From JBEDUK01 sp963781595 (GTDB lineage Bacteria > Actinomycetota > UBA4738): a DNA stretch of 64,000 nucleotides. The notes below the pieces were generated by a model, which worked only from the letters and a program-made list of their open reading frames with translations, did no database searches and was not told the origin of the DNA. Position numbers and translations under genes: made by a program. The DNA lies in the NCBI GenBank assembly GCA_963781595.1, contig CAWAGG010000001.1, positions 620,001-684,000 of the forward strand, read 5' to 3'. Shown one piece after another: positions 1-9,044 of this stretch (the first letter of the stretch is position 1; every line of letters starts with the position of its first letter).

Positions 1-448
1 TCCCGTGCGCCGGATCCACGTTCGGGTTCGGCACACCGCCCGGTTGCAGCCACGTCAGGTACGTGATCACCGCGTCGATCTCCGCGGGCGAAAGGACCGG
101 CGGCTTGCGCACCCCCTGCGTGCCGGGCTGGGCGAGCGGCATCCGACCCGTGGACATCTGGAAGTCGTAGTTCGCGGGCCCCAGGCCGAGGATCGCGGGC
201 CCCTGCGCGGTCCCGGCGCCGAGGGGCCCGTGGCACGACGAGCATGTCTGGAGGAACAGCGTCTTGCCCGCGTCCACGAGGTTCGCGTTCGCCGCCTCCG
301 CGTCGGCACGGACGGTCTGGGCGCTCGCCGGGGTCGAACCGCCCGGCGACGCCATGAGCGCGATCGCCACGGCCGGCAGGAGGAACACCCCCGTCAGCGC
401 GACGGTTCCCAGAGCTCGGCGTCGGCGTTGGCGGGTTTCTTCGGTCAT
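1..448 (-). CDS. qcrC: Cytochrome bc1 complex diheme cytochrome c subunit QcrC (3' end cut by window edge)
   Basis: Reading the minus strand from an ATG at 448 gives a membrane-anchored c-type cytochrome. Residues about 14-35 form a hydrophobic segment (signal anchor). A heme-binding CSSCH motif lies at residues 69-73, and a Met in STGRMPL downstream is a plausible axial ligand. In actinobacteria QcrC passes electrons from menaquinol via the bc1 complex to the aa3 oxidase on the outer membrane face. The start codon overlaps the stop of the upstream oxidase subunit III gene (ATGA), so the two are translationally coupled, the usual ctaE-qcrC order. Only the first 149 codons are inside the window, so the second heme domain and membrane tail are not visible. 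Other monoheme cytochromes are possible, but the context favours QcrC. Confidence 0.85.
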   Translation of the reverse strand, partial: MTEETRQRRRRALGTVALTGVFLLPAVAIALMASPGGSTPASAQTVRADAEAANANLVDAGKTLFLQTCSSCHGPLGAGTAQGPAILGLGPANYDFQMSTGRMPLAQPGTQGVRKPPVLSPAEIDAVITYLTWLQPGGVPNPNVDPAHG

Positions 449-1047
449 CGGATCACGAAGATCACGAGGAACAGCGCGATCCACACGACGTCGACGAAGT
501 GCCAGTAGTACGTCACGACCTCCAGGCCCGCGTGCTCCCGCTCCGTGACGGCGCCGACCGCAGCCCGGCCCAGGACGACCAGCATCGCAAGGAGCCCGGC
601 GAACACGTGCAGCGCGTGGAACCCGGTCATCGTGTAGAACGCCGAGCCGTAGGCGTTCGACCCGATCTGGAAGTTCAGGTGGAAGTACTCGTAGAACTGC
701 CCCAGGAGGAACGCCCAGCCCATCACGAACGTGAGCCAGATCCACCGCTTGGTCGAACGGAGGTCGCCCTGACGGATCCGCACGACGCCCATCTGCATCG
801 TGAAGCTCGAGGCGACCAGGATGATCGTGAAGATCAGTGGTCGGAGGAAGCCCAGATCGGCGCCGGCCGGCGGCCAGACCGGCGTCTGCCCCCGGAGCGT
901 GAAGTACATGCCGAACAGCGCCGCGAAGAACATCAGCTCGGAGCCGAGGAAGATGATGACGCCGACGACCAGCAGGTGCGGGGTGGACCGGCTCGGCAGG
1001 GCTAGGGTGGAGGTTCGACCCCCCGCGTCCGGCGCACGCGTCGTCAC
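445..1047 (-). CDS. ctaE: Cytochrome c oxidase subunit III (aa3-type)
   Basis: A 201-residue protein with about five hydrophobic segments and family signatures: GSELMFFAALFGMYF early, a FYEYF segment in the middle, and FHALHVFAGL and YYWHFVDVVWIALF at the end. Subunit III is the non-catalytic membrane subunit of heme-copper oxidase that supports proton uptake and enzyme stability. The length matches actinobacterial CtaE, about 200 residues. The frame is open further upstream, but that part is a low-complexity Arg/Pro extension unlike the family. A TAGGCT -10 box at 1056-1061 puts transcription close to the GTG at 1047 (a second GTG is at 1050). The gene is followed by qcrC with an ATGA overlap, so one respiratory operon is likely. 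Confidence 0.92.
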   Translation of the reverse strand: MTTRAPDAGGRTSTLALPSRSTPHLLVVGVIIFLGSELMFFAALFGMYFTLRGQTPVWPPAGADLGFLRPLIFTIILVASSFTMQMGVVRIRQGDLRSTKRWIWLTFVMGWAFLLGQFYEYFHLNFQIGSNAYGSAFYTMTGFHALHVFAGLLAMLVVLGRAAVGAVTEREHAGLEVVTYYWHFVDVVWIALFLVIFVIR

Positions 1048-1055
1048 CACGGGCA

Positions 1056-1061
1056 AGCCTA
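1056..1061 (-). promoter_or_regulatory. -10 box for ctaE, probably leaderless
   Basis: The minus strand reads TAGGCT, then 8 nt, then the GTG start at 1047. It fits the TANNNT boxes seen just upstream of many starts in this window. No convincing -35 element was found. Confidence 0.5.
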
Positions 1062-1151
1062 GACAGGGCGGAGGGGTTCCACAAAGCGGCGCGCGAAGGC
1101 GGCACCGCACACACGGTTCGGGCCGCTGGGAGTGATCGAGGAGGGCGGACG

Positions 1152-1403
1152 GTGGACGACTGGATCGACCGCGCGGCGGACGCGCTCGGTGAGGGCTCGC
1201 TGGGACCCGACGAGATCGGGATCGTGCTGCGCCTGGCACGGGACGTGGCGCACGGCGTCGAGCGGAAGATGGCGCCGCTCGCGGCCTTCCTCGTGGGCGC
1301 GGCGGTAGGCCGGGCACCCGCGGAGGCGCGTCCGGAGGCGCTCCGAGCGGCGGCCGCCGCCCTCGAACCGTTGCTGCGGGCTCCCGGCGACGGGCCGGTG
1401 TGA
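1152..1403 (+). CDS. DUF6457 family small protein
   Basis: An 83-residue acidic, helical protein starting MDDWIDRAADALG, with the family-like core LLRLARDVAHGVERK (here IVLRLARDVAHGVERK) and an Ala-rich C-terminal helix. Proteins of this type are usually found beside, or fused to, MobA in actinobacteria, which fits its position here. It starts with GTG preceded by GGAGGG at a good spacing. It converges with mobA, the stops being only a few bases apart, and diverges from the respiratory operon. Its biochemical role is unknown; a helper role in molybdenum cofactor maturation is an inference from context. Confidence 0.75.
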   Translation: MDDWIDRAADALGEGSLGPDEIGIVLRLARDVAHGVERKMAPLAAFLVGAAVGRAPAEARPEALRAAAAALEPLLRAPGDGPV

Positions 1404-1406
1404 GGC

Positions 1407-2021
1407 TCAGCCGGACGCGCCGGGAGGAGCGAGCGCATCGAGGTCCTCGGGCCGGTTGACGTTCGACGCGAACGAGCCCGACGGATCTGCCTCGCGCCAG
1501 ACGGCATGGGGAACGAGTCGGACGCTGAGCGCCTCAAGGGCCGCGCGGACCGCGCGTGTTCCCGCCTCCACGGATGCCCTGAGCGGTCCGGTTGCAGACG
1601 CGGCGTAGACGGCGTGCAGCGGCTCGGTGCCCCGCGCGGTGACCGGGACCGCCGCGTCGTGCTCGCTCAGCAGGTCCGCCATCAGCCGCAGGACCTGGCC
1701 GCTGGCGAAGGGCATGTCGACCGCCACGACCGCGACGAGGTCGTTCGACGCAGCTTCGAGCCCGGCGATCAGCCCTCCGAGCGGGCCGATGCCGGGGCGA
1801 ACGTCGGCCACCTGCGGCAGGTGCAACCATGAGAGGCGCTCACCGTCGCCCGACGCGACGATGACCTCGTCGCACACGGCCGCGACGCGACGCGCGACGC
1901 GCGACGCGAGCGGCTCACCCTCGAATCCGATCGCCGCCTTGTCCGCGCCCATCCGGAGGCTCCGGCCGCCGGCGAGGATGAGGCCGGTCATCGGCCGCGG
2001 GGCCACGACGGCGGGCTCCAC
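1407..2021 (-). CDS. mobA: Molybdenum cofactor guanylyltransferase MobA
   Basis: A nucleotidyltransferase of about 200 residues that attaches GMP to molybdopterin, giving the MGD cofactor used by DMSO-reductase-family enzymes such as formate dehydrogenase. The signature LILAGGRSLRMGADKA is at the N-terminus, GPLGGLIAGLEA in the middle, and VVAVDMPF supplies the metal-binding Asp. Near the end NVNRPEDL is the usual MobA tail motif. The start may be the ATG at 2021 or the ATG at 1991, which would give MTGLILAGG directly; the longer form is given. It lies 16 nt downstream of fdhD and is probably cotranscribed with it, linking the pair to formate dehydrogenase maturation. Confidence 0.9.
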   Translation of the reverse strand: MEPAVVAPRPMTGLILAGGRSLRMGADKAAIGFEGEPLASRVARRVAAVCDEVIVASGDGERLSWLHLPQVADVRPGIGPLGGLIAGLEAASNDLVAVVAVDMPFASGQVLRLMADLLSEHDAAVPVTARGTEPLHAVYAASATGPLRASVEAGTRAVRAALEALSVRLVPHAVWREADPSGSFASNVNRPEDLDALAPPGASG

Positions 2022-2037
2022 AGCGGACCGGTGCGAC

Positions 2038-2910
2038 CTACGTGGCGAGGCCCGCGACGCGCTCGCGCCCCGCGTAGACGTTGAAGCCTCCCGGCCGAAG
2101 GAACCCGACGAGCGTCATGTTCGATCCGGCGGCCAGCCGGACGGCGAGGCTCGACGGCGCCGAGACGGCCGCGATGAACGGGACCCCGGCCATCAGTGCC
2201 TTCTGGACGATCTCGAACGACGACCGCCCGGAGACGAGCATGACGTTCTCACCGAGCGGGAGCAGGTCCGCGAGCGCCGCGCGCCCGATCGCCTTGTCGA
2301 CGGCGTTGTGCCGCCCGACGTCCTCCCGCAGGATCTCGAGCGTCCCTGATAGGTCGAAGAGCCCGGCGGCATGGAGGCCGCCGGTTCGATCGAACACGCG
2401 CTGGGCCTGGCGCAGCACGTCCGGCAGCGCCAAGATCACGTCCGCGCCCACGACGGGCCCGTCGCCGACGGGCTGCGCCGCCTGCCGGACCGCGTCGATG
2501 CTCGCCTTGCCGCAGACGCCGCACGACGACGTCGCGTAGAAGTTCCGCTGCCAGCCGGCGGCGGGCTCGACGCCCGGACGGAGCGTCACGTCCGCGATAC
2601 CGCCATCGCCTTCGTCCGAACGGCACTCGAGCACGCCGGCCACGTCACCCGGGCGGACGATCCCCTCGCCGAGCAGGAAGCCGACGGCCAATTCCGTGTC
2701 GTGGCCCGGCGTCCGCATCGTGACGGCGACCTGCTCGCCGTTCATGCGGATCTCGAGCGGCTCCTCGGCGGCGACGACGTCGGCGATCTCCATCGAGGCG
2801 CCGTCGCGGACGCGCAGGACGCGCGTGCGTTCGCTGGGACGCCCACCGGCGACCTCCGGCGGACCCACGTTCGGGCCGGTCGGGGGCTGCAGGTCCGCTG
2901 AGGTGGCCAT
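2038..2910 (-). CDS. fdhD: Formate dehydrogenase accessory sulfurtransferase FdhD
   Basis: A 290-residue FdhD protein, which carries sulfur from a cysteine desulfurase to the molybdenum cofactor of formate dehydrogenase. The key CxxC loop is present as CGVCGK (Cys130 and Cys133). Other family blocks seen are RTPGHDTELAVGFLLGEGI, EDVGRHNAVDKAIG and MLVSGRSSFEIVQKA. The start chosen is the ATG at 2910 because a TATCCT -10 box lies only 6 nt upstream and the longer open frame upstream is Arg/Asp-rich shadow sequence. It leads a short operon with mobA. With selA and selB 15 kb away this supports a selenocysteine-containing formate dehydrogenase in the genome, although no such enzyme is in this window. 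Confidence 0.95.
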   Translation of the reverse strand: MATSADLQPPTGPNVGPPEVAGGRPSERTRVLRVRDGASMEIADVVAAEEPLEIRMNGEQVAVTMRTPGHDTELAVGFLLGEGIVRPGDVAGVLECRSDEGDGGIADVTLRPGVEPAAGWQRNFYATSSCGVCGKASIDAVRQAAQPVGDGPVVGADVILALPDVLRQAQRVFDRTGGLHAAGLFDLSGTLEILREDVGRHNAVDKAIGRAALADLLPLGENVMLVSGRSSFEIVQKALMAGVPFIAAVSAPSSLAVRLAAGSNMTLVGFLRPGGFNVYAGRERVAGLAT

Positions 2911-2916
2911 GCGCCG

Positions 2917-2922
2917 AGGATA
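2917..2922 (-). promoter_or_regulatory. -10 box for fdhD-mobA, probably leaderless
   Basis: The minus strand shows TATCCT followed by 6 nt and the fdhD ATG at 2910, which leaves almost no room for a leader or Shine-Dalgarno site. Confidence 0.5.
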
Positions 2923-2945
2923 CGCGCCGCATCCGCCTCGGGTCG

Positions 2946-2951
2946 TACGCT
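2946..2951 (+). promoter_or_regulatory. -10 box for the M50 protease gene
   Basis: TACGCT lies 10 nt before the ATG at 2962. It is divergent from the fdhD -10 box about 25 bp away, so the intergenic region holds two back-to-back, near-leaderless promoters. Confidence 0.45.
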
Positions 2952-2961
2952 CGGGAGCTAC

Positions 2962-4083
2962 ATGGAAGACGGCTGGCGCGTCGGCAGGATCGCGGGGACG
3001 GAGGTTCGGGTCGCTCCGTCCCTGGTCGTGATCGCCGGCATCGTCGTCTACCAGCGGTGGGTCGACTTCGCGAACCCCGGGATCTTCCCCGGCACGACGG
3101 TCGTCGCCGCGGGCGCGCTCGCGGTCCTGTTCGCCGCGCTCTTCTTCGGATCGGTCCTGGTCCACGAGCTAGGGCACGCGACGCTGGCGAAGATGCGCCA
3201 CATCGAGGTCGACGGGATCACCCTGTGGATGTTCGGCGGGGCCACGCATGCTCGGGTGGACTCACGCGGGCCGTTCGACGAGTTCATCATCGCGGTGGTC
3301 GGTCCCGGGACGAGCTTCGCCCTGGGAGCCGCCTTCGTTGCCCTCAGCCACGCGCTCCCGATCGGTCAGCTCCGGTTGGTCTTGAACGAGATCGGCCGGA
3401 TCAACGTGATCCTGGCGGTGTTCAACGTGGCGCCGGGCTTCCCGCTGGACGGCGGTCGCGTCCTGCGATCGATCGTGTGGGCCGTGACCGGGAACTTCGT
3501 CCGCGCGACCGTGGCTGCGGCGCGCGTCGGTCAGGTCTTCGGCGCCGGGTGCGTGGCGCTCGCGGTCGCGTCGGCCCTCTTCGAGGGGAACGCCTTCGTC
3601 GATCGTTTCGGGATCGTCGGCGCGGTCTGGCTGGGGATCATCGGGGTCATCCTGCTGCAGGCCGCCACCGCGACCATCGCCCAGGAGCGCCGCATCCGGA
3701 CGCTGACCCAGACGCTCGCGGGCTCCGCGATGCGCCCACCCCCGCCGGCGGTCCCGGCCGACATGACGGTGGGTCAGGCGCGCGCGACCTACCTCGAGGG
3801 CCGCACAGGCGCGTTCCCCGTGTTCGAGGCAGGACGCCTGATCGGGTTCGTCTCCGCCGCGTCGATCGACGGAACGTGGTCCGAACGACCCGTGCGCGAG
3901 GTCGCCACGAGCCCCGAGGCGGCGATCACGGTCCTGCCCTCCGACCCGATCTCATCCGTGCTCGACCGGCTCCACGAGCGGAAGGCATCGTTCGCGCTGG
4001 TCATGGACGACGGCCGCTTGGTCGGCGTGCTGAACGAACAGGACGCCGAGGACCTGCTGCGCGCAGGGCAGGCAGGCTCCTGA
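2962..4083 (+). CDS. Site-2 protease family (M50) membrane metalloprotease with CBS pair
   Basis: A 373-residue intramembrane zinc protease. The zinc site is visible as HELGH at residues 68-72, with the third ligand Asp163 in FPLDGGR. The N-terminal two thirds contain about six hydrophobic segments. From about residue 245 to the end there is a soluble region with two CBS-like repeats (MTVGQARATY and SVLDRLHERKASFALV), which in this family probably sense adenine nucleotides. This is the RseP/SpoIVFB-like class that cuts membrane-bound regulators; the substrate cannot be told from sequence. It is transcribed away from fdhD and converges on the propeller gene. Confidence 0.9.
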   Translation: MEDGWRVGRIAGTEVRVAPSLVVIAGIVVYQRWVDFANPGIFPGTTVVAAGALAVLFAALFFGSVLVHELGHATLAKMRHIEVDGITLWMFGGATHARVDSRGPFDEFIIAVVGPGTSFALGAAFVALSHALPIGQLRLVLNEIGRINVILAVFNVAPGFPLDGGRVLRSIVWAVTGNFVRATVAAARVGQVFGAGCVALAVASALFEGNAFVDRFGIVGAVWLGIIGVILLQAATATIAQERRIRTLTQTLAGSAMRPPPPAVPADMTVGQARATYLEGRTGAFPVFEAGRLIGFVSAASIDGTWSERPVREVATSPEAAITVLPSDPISSVLDRLHERKASFALVMDDGRLVGVLNEQDAEDLLRAGQAGS

Positions 4084-4118
4084 CCCGGCGACCGGAGCGA
4101 CCGGGGCGGGCGATGCGT

Positions 4119-5603
4119 CTACAGGCCGAACGCGTACAGACGCTCGTCCCACGACGCGACGAGCAACCGACCGTTGACGATGGTCGGCGCCGCGTACAGG
4201 TCTCCGCCGATCGTCGACCCACTGTCCCACAGCGGGTTCCCCGTCGCCGCATCGAACGCGTACTCCGTGTCACCGGGCCCGTCACCGTAGTAGACGACCC
4301 CGTTCGCCACCGTCGGCGGTGAGACGCTGGCCCCGTTCGGGCCGAGTACCTTCTGCCATGCGAGGGCCAGCGTGCAATCCTTCTTCACGGACAGCGCGAC
4401 CATCCCGTGCTTGTAGGTCGGGCCGTCCGAATCCGACGAGTTCCCGATGTACATCATCTTCGTCACCGGCGAGTACGCGGGGATCCCGTTGAAGTTGAAG
4501 TCGCTCACGGACGCGATCTGGAGCCGTTGCGTCGGGCCCGCCTTCAGATGGCCGCGCGTGTACACCACCAAGACGCCTGACTTGTTCTTGGCGGCGACCT
4601 GCGGGGGACACCCCGGAGCCTGGTACAGCAGCGGCGTCGCGCCGAAGTCGACGTCCTCCCCGGACAGGCCCGGGTAGTTCGACCCCTGGACCTTGAGCCT
4701 CGAGTTCAGCTCAACCACGCTGTCCGAGTCCTTGTAGTACTCGGGGTCCGTGAGCGCGTTCCCCGTCGCGACGAACACGTGTCCGGTGTCCGGGTCGATC
4801 GACGCGCCGCCGGGACCCCAGATCCCGCCGCCGCTGATCTTCTTGCCGGCCGGGTAGAACGTCTTCGTGATCTTGCGCGACGCGACGTCGATCTGCGTCG
4901 TCCGCCCGTGGTACGGAGGGAAGTCGCACTCCCCGGCAAGGGTGACGTACAGGTCCCCGTCGAACAGGTTCAGCGCGCTGTAGACGTGTTCGTGCTTCGG
5001 CTTGAACACCTTCTTGACCGGCCAGCCGCCGGCTTCGGCACCGGTCGCGAGGTCCATCGCGTGGACGTTGCCGTCGCCTCCTGCCACGTACACGAGCCCC
5101 GACGCGCGATCGATCACGGCCGCGCCGCCGATCCCGAAGACCCCTCCTGGCATGTCCGGGCACGGGGTGTGGACCATCCCGAGGTTCCGCTGCCAGACCT
5201 TGCCACCGGACGAGGCGTCGATCGCGTAGAAGATGCCGTGCTCGGTGCCGAGGTATGCCAGATCGGTCGGTGTGCCGCCGACGTCGACCCCGGTGGCGAC
5301 CACGGGCTGGGCGATCACGACCCCGTCGAGCTTCGCCGACCACTGGCCGTGGAGCTCATCGGCGTTGCCGACGCCGACGGTCGTCTCGTCTGGGTTGTAG
5401 CCCGATCGCTCGACGTCGTAGCCGTACGTCGTCCAGTCGACCTTCGCGGCTCGGGGAGCGGGGATGCCCTGCCGCACGCCGGCGCCTGCGCTCGCGGAGG
5501 CGACCCGCGGAGCGGCGGTGAGGGCGAGCGCCACGATGGCCGCCACCGCGACGAGCGGGACGCGCGGCTGGGGCCGCAGGCGAGGGTCGGTCGTCTGGCG
5601 CAT
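4119..5603 (-). CDS. Exported PQQ-type beta-propeller repeat protein
   Basis: A 494-residue secreted protein. An Arg-bearing N-terminus, a hydrophobic stretch LVAVAAIVALALTAAP and an Ala-rich region look like a Sec signal peptide without a lipobox. The rest is built of repeated blades: WSAKLDGVVIAQPVV, IYAIDASSGGKVWQRN, YVAGGDGNVHAMDLATGAEAG, then YAFDAATGNPLW and RLYAFGL at the end. Such folds occur in BamB-like scaffold proteins and quinoprotein dehydrogenases. No dehydrogenase active-site residues could be assigned, so an enzyme function is not claimed. The ATG at 5603 is preferred over an upstream ATG because AAGGAG sits just upstream. It appears monocistronic. Confidence 0.8.
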   Translation of the reverse strand: MRQTTDPRLRPQPRVPLVAVAAIVALALTAAPRVASASAGAGVRQGIPAPRAAKVDWTTYGYDVERSGYNPDETTVGVGNADELHGQWSAKLDGVVIAQPVVATGVDVGGTPTDLAYLGTEHGIFYAIDASSGGKVWQRNLGMVHTPCPDMPGGVFGIGGAAVIDRASGLVYVAGGDGNVHAMDLATGAEAGGWPVKKVFKPKHEHVYSALNLFDGDLYVTLAGECDFPPYHGRTTQIDVASRKITKTFYPAGKKISGGGIWGPGGASIDPDTGHVFVATGNALTDPEYYKDSDSVVELNSRLKVQGSNYPGLSGEDVDFGATPLLYQAPGCPPQVAAKNKSGVLVVYTRGHLKAGPTQRLQIASVSDFNFNGIPAYSPVTKMMYIGNSSDSDGPTYKHGMVALSVKKDCTLALAWQKVLGPNGASVSPPTVANGVVYYGDGPGDTEYAFDAATGNPLWDSGSTIGGDLYAAPTIVNGRLLVASWDERLYAFGL

Positions 5604-5720
5604 CGGGATCTCCTTCGTCACGGTTCGGGGCCGGCCGCAGCGGGCTCGACGGCGGACCCGGATCTCGGCCGGTGACCCGGTCGTCATGACGTTCCCGCGC
5701 GGGCGGATAGGCGCCGGAGT

Positions 5721-8700
5721 CTAGGGTCGCGGTCCCGGCCCGGCAACCGCGCTGCTCTCGGACGGTGAGGCGTCCGCGCCGGCCAGGTGACGACGGCCCG
5801 GGTCGCAGAACGGGAGGAAATCGCACCAGCGGCAGAACGGACCCGGCGTCGGTTCGAACGCGCCGGCGCCGATACCACGCATCGCGAGCAGCACGCGATC
5901 GCGCGTCTCGGCCGGATCGCCGGCCGGCGACGACACCTCGTCGCCCGAGGCCAGGTACAGGTAGGTGAGCGTCAGGTCCTCCCGCCGCTTCCCCCACAGT
6001 TCGGTGCACGCCAACGCGTAGAGGTCGAGCTGCAGCGGCGCGAGGACGTCGCCGACGTCGGGCTTCCTCCCCGTCTTGTAGTCGACGACCTCCCAGGGGC
6101 CGTCCGGGTCGCCGAACACCGCGTCGATCCGGCCGCTCACGACGAACCCCTCGAGGTTCAGCAGGAACGGGCGTTCCGCATAGAGCGGAACCCGGTCGGC
6201 GAACCGGCTCTCCATGAACGCCTGGCGGAGCCGCTCGATCCGGCCCGGTTCCCCCGTCAGCTCCTCGTCGGTGAGATCGGGCTCCTCGCCGAGCTCGAGG
6301 TCGAGCGTCGCCTGCCCGCTCGCCTGGCGTTCGATCCACGCGTGGATCTGGGTCCCGATCCTGGCCGCCGGACCGCTGAACCGCGGCAGGGGCCGGACCA
6401 CCGACCAGTAGAAGCGCTTCGGGCACCGTTCGTACTCGATCACGTTGCCGACCGCCACGGTGGCCAGCCGGACGGGCCCGCGCGGGGCCTCCGCCTCGCG
6501 GGCCCGGAGGTGCGTCGCGAGCGTCCGCACCCGGGCCGACTCGTCCTCGTAGAGCGCCGCCTGCATCGCCGTGAGCCGCGACGCGGACGGCTCCCCGGCG
6601 GCGGGACCGGGAGCGGCATCAGCCGCGGCGGCCGCCGTCCTGCGCCAGCCGTCGGGGAACACGTCGTCCCGGTCGTCGCGCAGCGCCGGCCCGGGCCAAT
6701 CCCGGACGAACCGCTCGCGGTAGCCCACGAGCGGGTTCCCCTCCGATACCTCCGGCCCACGGTCGACGGTGGCCATCCCGCTCTCCTCGCCCCACGCGGC
6801 GAGTTCCTCGAAGAACGGGCTGGGCGCCTTCGCGGACGCCCCCTCGCCGTACCAATGCGCGCCCGAGACGAACAGCCGCGTGCGCGCGCGGGTCAGCGCC
6901 ACGTAACAGGTGCGCCGTTCCTCGAGCATCTCCTGGTCCCGGAGCGCCTCCCAGAAGTGCTTCATCGTGCCGTCGAACACCGGCAGCAGCTCACGGTCGC
7001 CGCGGAGCTCGAAGTCCAGCGACTGCGCTTTGTCCGCCGGGTTCTGCTGCACCATCGCGTCGGGCAGCAGGCCGTTCGCGAAGCCGGGGACGAACACCGT
7101 GTCGAACTCGAGGCCCTTCGCCTGGTGGATCGTCATCACCTTCACGGAGTCCTCGCCGCTCGGCTGCACGGGTGACCACTCGGGCTTGTCGGACGCGAGC
7201 ACACCGTCGACGTAGGCCAGGAACGAACGGAGCGTCAGTTCGCCCTCGAGCGGCGAGAACGCGTGGACCTCGTCGAAGAACGCCGAGAGGTTCCGTCGGG
7301 TCGAAGCGGCCCGCTCGGCGTCGAGATCGGCGTCCAGCTCGTCGAGCAGTCCGATCCGCCGGGCGACCTCGGCCAGGAAATCCCCGACGGGCGTGCGCGC
7401 TTCGACCCGCATCTCGGCGAGCTCGGCGCGGAACTCTTCCAGCCGCCGCCGGCCCTCCTCGGAGAGCCCGTCTACATCGTCGAGGTGCTCGACGGCCTCG
7501 GAGAACACGAACCGGGGCATCTCCTCATCCGCGTCGGAGTCGCGGAGCTCAGTGTTGAACCGCTTCGCCCACGCCCCGACCCGGGCGAGGTCCGTGTACC
7601 CGACGCGGTACCGCGGACCGAGCAGGATGCGCGCGATCGCGACGCTCGCCTCCGGGTCCACGACCGCGCGCGCGTACGCGAGCACCTCGACGACCTCGGG
7701 GAGGTTCAGCAGGCCGGCGAGGCCGACGATCTCGACGGGGATGCCGGCCTCCGCGAACGCCTCCTGCAGCGGGACGAACAACCGGCTCTTCCGCGAGAGC
7801 ACCGCGAACGACGCCCACGGGTGCTCGGCGGGATCCTCGGCGTGCAGGGCCGCGACCCGGCCGGCGATCCATCGCGCTTCGCTCCATTCGTCAGGCAGCT
7901 TTACTATCTCGACGTGACCGTCGCCGTTCGGCGCGAACGGGACCAGCTGCTTGTCGGGGTCCGGCCGCTGGCTCAGCGGGATCGGGTCGATCACGGTGTC
8001 CGCGGCCCGCAGGATCCGGGCGCCGGACCGGAAGTTCGTGTACAAGGGCAGCCGGGTCGCCGGCGAGCCATCGGTGGTCCGGAACTGGTCGGGGAACCGG
8101 ATCAGGTTGAACAGGCTCGCGCCTCGCCAGGCGTAGATGTTCTGGTCGGGGTCGCCGACGGCGGTGACCGGGAAGCCGTCGCCGAACAGGCCCTGGATCA
8201 GTTCGGCCTGCGCGACGTTCGTGTCCTGGTACTCGTCGAGGACGACCGCGCCGTAGCGCGAGCGGTACTGCTCGCGGACGTCGGGGACACGCTCGACGAT
8301 ATCGAGCGCGAGCGTGATCTGATCGCCGTAGTCGAGCACGCCCAGGCGGCGCTTCATCGCCTGGAAGCGACCGACCGCATCGGCCAGCTCGAGGCGCTGC
8401 TCGGCGGCCTCGAACGCCTTGCTGCTCCGGTGGGACTCGAGGACGTGGAGCCGCTCGCCGACGAACGCCTCGATCTGCGCGGGGGTCACGCGATGGTTCG
8501 CCGCCTGGTCGGCGAGGTCGAGGATCTTGCTCACCACGGTCGGTTGCCATTCGGCACGGACCTTCGTGAATGACATCTCGTCGAGGACGCGGGCGCAGAG
8601 CTCGGCGCGCTGCGCAGGGGTCAGGATGCGGTGGCCGGGCTCGACGCCGACGAGCAGGCCGTGACGGTCGAGGACCTGGGCGGCGAACCCGTGGTAGTTC

Positions 8701-9044
8701 GCCACGGTGGGCTCCTCGCCCTCGTCCAGCTCGATCGCCGAGAGCGCGCGGCGGACTCGCAGGGTCAGGTTCTCCGTCGCCTTGTTCGTGAACGTGAGGC
8801 ACAGGACGTTGCCTGGAAGCACACCCTCGTGGCCGGCGTCCACGCGCCCCAGCGCGACCAGGGCGAGGAACACGACACGGGCCGCCATCACTGACGTCTT
8901 GCCCGACCCGGCGCCCGCGACGACGGCGTACGGCTCGAGCGGCATCGAGATCGCGCGCCACTGCTCCTCGGTCGGCTCGGCGCCCATCGCGATCCGGATC
9001 GCGTCGGGCATCGGCGCGAGCGCCGCCGGCCGCACGGCCGTCAC
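5721..9044 (-). CDS. adnB: AdnB-like UvrD-family helicase with RecB-type nuclease domain
   Basis: A protein of about 1107 residues. The helicase motor has Walker A AGAGSGKT (residues 43-50), motif II VLDEYQDTN, motif III VGDPDQNIYAWRGA and a late motif VKVMTIHQAKGLEFDTVFV. The C-terminal 270 residues form a PD-(D/E)xK nuclease (GRIDAVFGD and EVVDYKTGRK) with an iron-sulfur cysteine set (CPKRFYW upstream, CRWCDFLPFC at the end). This is the architecture of AdnB, the lead motor of the actinobacterial AdnAB enzyme that resects double-strand breaks for recombination. It starts with GTG at 9044, overlapping the stop of adnA (GTGA), so the two subunits are coupled. The much longer open frame upstream is a shadow of adnA. 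Confidence 0.9.
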   Translation of the reverse strand: MTAVRPAALAPMPDAIRIAMGAEPTEEQWRAISMPLEPYAVVAGAGSGKTSVMAARVVFLALVALGRVDAGHEGVLPGNVLCLTFTNKATENLTLRVRRALSAIELDEGEEPTVANYHGFAAQVLDRHGLLVGVEPGHRILTPAQRAELCARVLDEMSFTKVRAEWQPTVVSKILDLADQAANHRVTPAQIEAFVGERLHVLESHRSSKAFEAAEQRLELADAVGRFQAMKRRLGVLDYGDQITLALDIVERVPDVREQYRSRYGAVVLDEYQDTNVAQAELIQGLFGDGFPVTAVGDPDQNIYAWRGASLFNLIRFPDQFRTTDGSPATRLPLYTNFRSGARILRAADTVIDPIPLSQRPDPDKQLVPFAPNGDGHVEIVKLPDEWSEARWIAGRVAALHAEDPAEHPWASFAVLSRKSRLFVPLQEAFAEAGIPVEIVGLAGLLNLPEVVEVLAYARAVVDPEASVAIARILLGPRYRVGYTDLARVGAWAKRFNTELRDSDADEEMPRFVFSEAVEHLDDVDGLSEEGRRRLEEFRAELAEMRVEARTPVGDFLAEVARRIGLLDELDADLDAERAASTRRNLSAFFDEVHAFSPLEGELTLRSFLAYVDGVLASDKPEWSPVQPSGEDSVKVMTIHQAKGLEFDTVFVPGFANGLLPDAMVQQNPADKAQSLDFELRGDRELLPVFDGTMKHFWEALRDQEMLEERRTCYVALTRARTRLFVSGAHWYGEGASAKAPSPFFEELAAWGEESGMATVDRGPEVSEGNPLVGYRERFVRDWPGPALRDDRDDVFPDGWRRTAAAAADAAPGPAAGEPSASRLTAMQAALYEDESARVRTLATHLRAREAEAPRGPVRLATVAVGNVIEYERCPKRFYWSVVRPLPRFSGPAARIGTQIHAWIERQASGQATLDLELGEEPDLTDEELTGEPGRIERLRQAFMESRFADRVPLYAERPFLLNLEGFVVSGRIDAVFGDPDGPWEVVDYKTGRKPDVGDVLAPLQLDLYALACTELWGKRREDLTLTYLYLASGDEVSSPAGDPAETRDRVLLAMRGIGAGAFEPTPGPFCRWCDFLPFCDPGRRHLAGADASPSESSAVAGPGPRP